From: Dichetophora obliterata
Lineage: Eukaryota > Arthropoda > Insecta > Diptera > Sciomyzidae
Assembly: GCA_963920525.1 (NCBI GenBank)
Contig: OY986436.1
Coordinates: 95,979,842 to 96,043,841 of the forward strand
Reading direction: 5' to 3'
DNA length: 64,000 nt
Made by a program: the position numbers and the translations under genes. Under the pieces are notes generated by a model. That model did not search any database. It had not been told where the DNA came from and saw nothing but the letters and a program-made list of their open reading frames with translations. Of the stretch, positions 63,101-64,000 are shown piece by piece; position 1 is the first letter of the stretch; every line of letters starts with the position of its first letter.

Positions 63101-63757
63101 AAAAATTTTCAGTGCACTGAAAATTTAAGTAATTTCCTCATTATCAACAAGCACGAAAGTATTAAGTAATTTTTTTTTCAGAGTACTGAAAATTAAAGTT
63201 AATTTTTCATTATCATTAAGCAGGTAAGTATTACATTTTTCCAGTGTACTGACAATTAATTTAATTTTTCATTATAACTAAACAGGTAAGTTTTAACTGT
63301 TTTTTTTTCTCTTTCAGTGTACTGAAAATTAATTTAATTTTTCATTATAAATAAGAACGTAAGTATTAAGTAATTTTTTCTTCAGAGTACTGAAAATTAA
63401 CGTTAATATTTCATTATAAATAAGCAGGTGAGTATAATGTTTTTTCCAGTGTACTAAAAATTAATTTAATTATTCATTATAACTAAACAGGTAAGTATTA
63501 TTTGTTTTTTTTTCTCTTTCAGTGAACTGAAAATTAATTTAATTTTTCATTATAAATAAGTATTAAGTAATTTTTTTCTTCAGCGTACTGAAAATTAACG
63601 TTAATATTTCAATATAAATAAGCAGGTAAGTATAATGTTTTTTCCAGTGTACTGAAAATTAATTTAATTATTCATTATAAATTTTCACGTAAGTATTAAG
63701 TAATTTTTTCTTCAGAGTACTGAAAGTTAACGTTAATATTTCATTATAAATAAGCAG
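63101..63757 (+). repeat. Tandem array of splice-site-bounded 41-42-bp units
   Basis: About ten units. Cleanest exon-like bodies: 63182-63223, 63245-63285, 63318-63358, 63386-63427, 63450-63490, 63584-63625, 63648-63688 and 63716-63757. Each follows a pyrimidine-rich tract ending in CAG, and each is followed by GTAAGT or GTGAGT. Bodies share TACTGAAAATTAA. Three unit types alternate (acceptors CTTCAG, TTCCAG, CTTTCAG), giving a higher-order period near 200 bp. The bodies contain stops in all frames, so they are not coding. Units at about 63113 and 63523 have damaged donors. Confidence 0.8.
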
Positions 63758-64000
63758 GTAAGTGTAGGGCACTTCAATCTAAACATTTCTATAACTCTAA
63801 TTTAAACACATTTATTCCATGCAATTATTATTTATAAACATTTAACACATAAGGATCTAGTCTACAAACTAACATTTCTATAAATGTAGCCTAAGTATAT
63901 TTATGTAGCAAACAAACAAAACAAACACATAACTATTGTTTACATTCTTACTCGCTTGCACTTTATGTTTACATAACTACACTACATAGCTACACAAAAA
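63758..64000. other. AT-rich end of window
   Basis: No gene is seen. A short phrase, AACATTTCTATAA, occurs twice (about 63783 and 63870). Confidence 0.45.

Noticed and set aside
63221..63230. Recursive splice (ratchet) points at CAG|GTAAGT
   Set aside because: The CAG before each donor is not preceded by a pyrimidine tract. The acceptors lie 41-42 bp upstream, so these are better read as short exons.

Overview
This window looks like eukaryotic, AT-rich, repeat-dominated DNA from a higher fly. The protein-like segments are insect transposable-element families (BEL/Pao, Ty3/gypsy, LOA-like and R1-like LINEs, mariner, a rosa-like mariner, Tc1, PIF/Harbinger, P-like, Polinton, EnSpm/CACTA-like). 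The one host gene has short introns of about 50-60 bp, as in flies. A tRNA-derived SINE near 24.4 kb resembles, from memory, SINEs of tephritid fruit flies, and the element at 37.2 kb resembles the rosa group first described from Ceratitis. A tephritid is therefore my best guess, but not proven.

Layout. 1-10.4 kb: a decayed BEL/Pao retrotransposon split twice, by a 536-bp Harbinger-type MITE (TSD TAA) and by a 5.7-kb LOA-like LINE (16-bp TSD). 11.3-13.3 kb: a 27-bp perfect inverted repeat enclosing a 5'-truncated LINE. 13.96-15.45 kb (minus): five exons of a TLDc-domain host gene, MEAK7/TLDC1-like. Its last exon is not visible, so the nested retroelements to its left probably lie in its last intron. 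15.5-18.7 kb: MITE-like repeats and a P-element-like transposase remnant. 18.96-23.8 kb: a degraded Harbinger element with a transposase on plus and a DNA-binding accessory gene on minus, invaded by an apparently intact mariner. 24.4-26.3 kb: a SINE and a tandem plus inverted 563-bp repeat.

28.2-35.1 kb: an R1-clade-like LINE with two long open ORFs, bracketed by two direct repeats of about 230 bp. 36.8-38.6 kb: another copy of the foldback repeat with a rosa-like mariner inside. 39.2-40.9 kb: a rearranged LINE fragment. 41-45 kb: AT-rich DNA without recognisable genes. 45.2-46.0 kb: a palindromic minisatellite resembling a Foldback element. 46.6-49.4 kb: a MITE and a dead Tc1-like element. 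50.2-51.1 kb: a clean 918-bp foldback. 51.5-52.4 kb: a Polinton fragment with capsid-like and protease genes.

53.4-62.4 kb: a Ty3/gypsy element, interrupted by a 6.2-kb EnSpm/CACTA-like DNA transposon (54709-60925) with minisatellite termini and two minus-strand coding segments, and by a 756-bp Harbinger derivative. 63.1-63.76 kb: an array of about ten 41-42-bp units, most of them bounded by splice-acceptor and splice-donor consensus sequences. I know no precedent for this last structure. Apart from the TLDc gene, nearly all recognisable coding capacity belongs to mobile elements. Those with apparently open reading frames are the mariner, the R1-like LINE, the EnSpm-like transposase and the Polinton protease.
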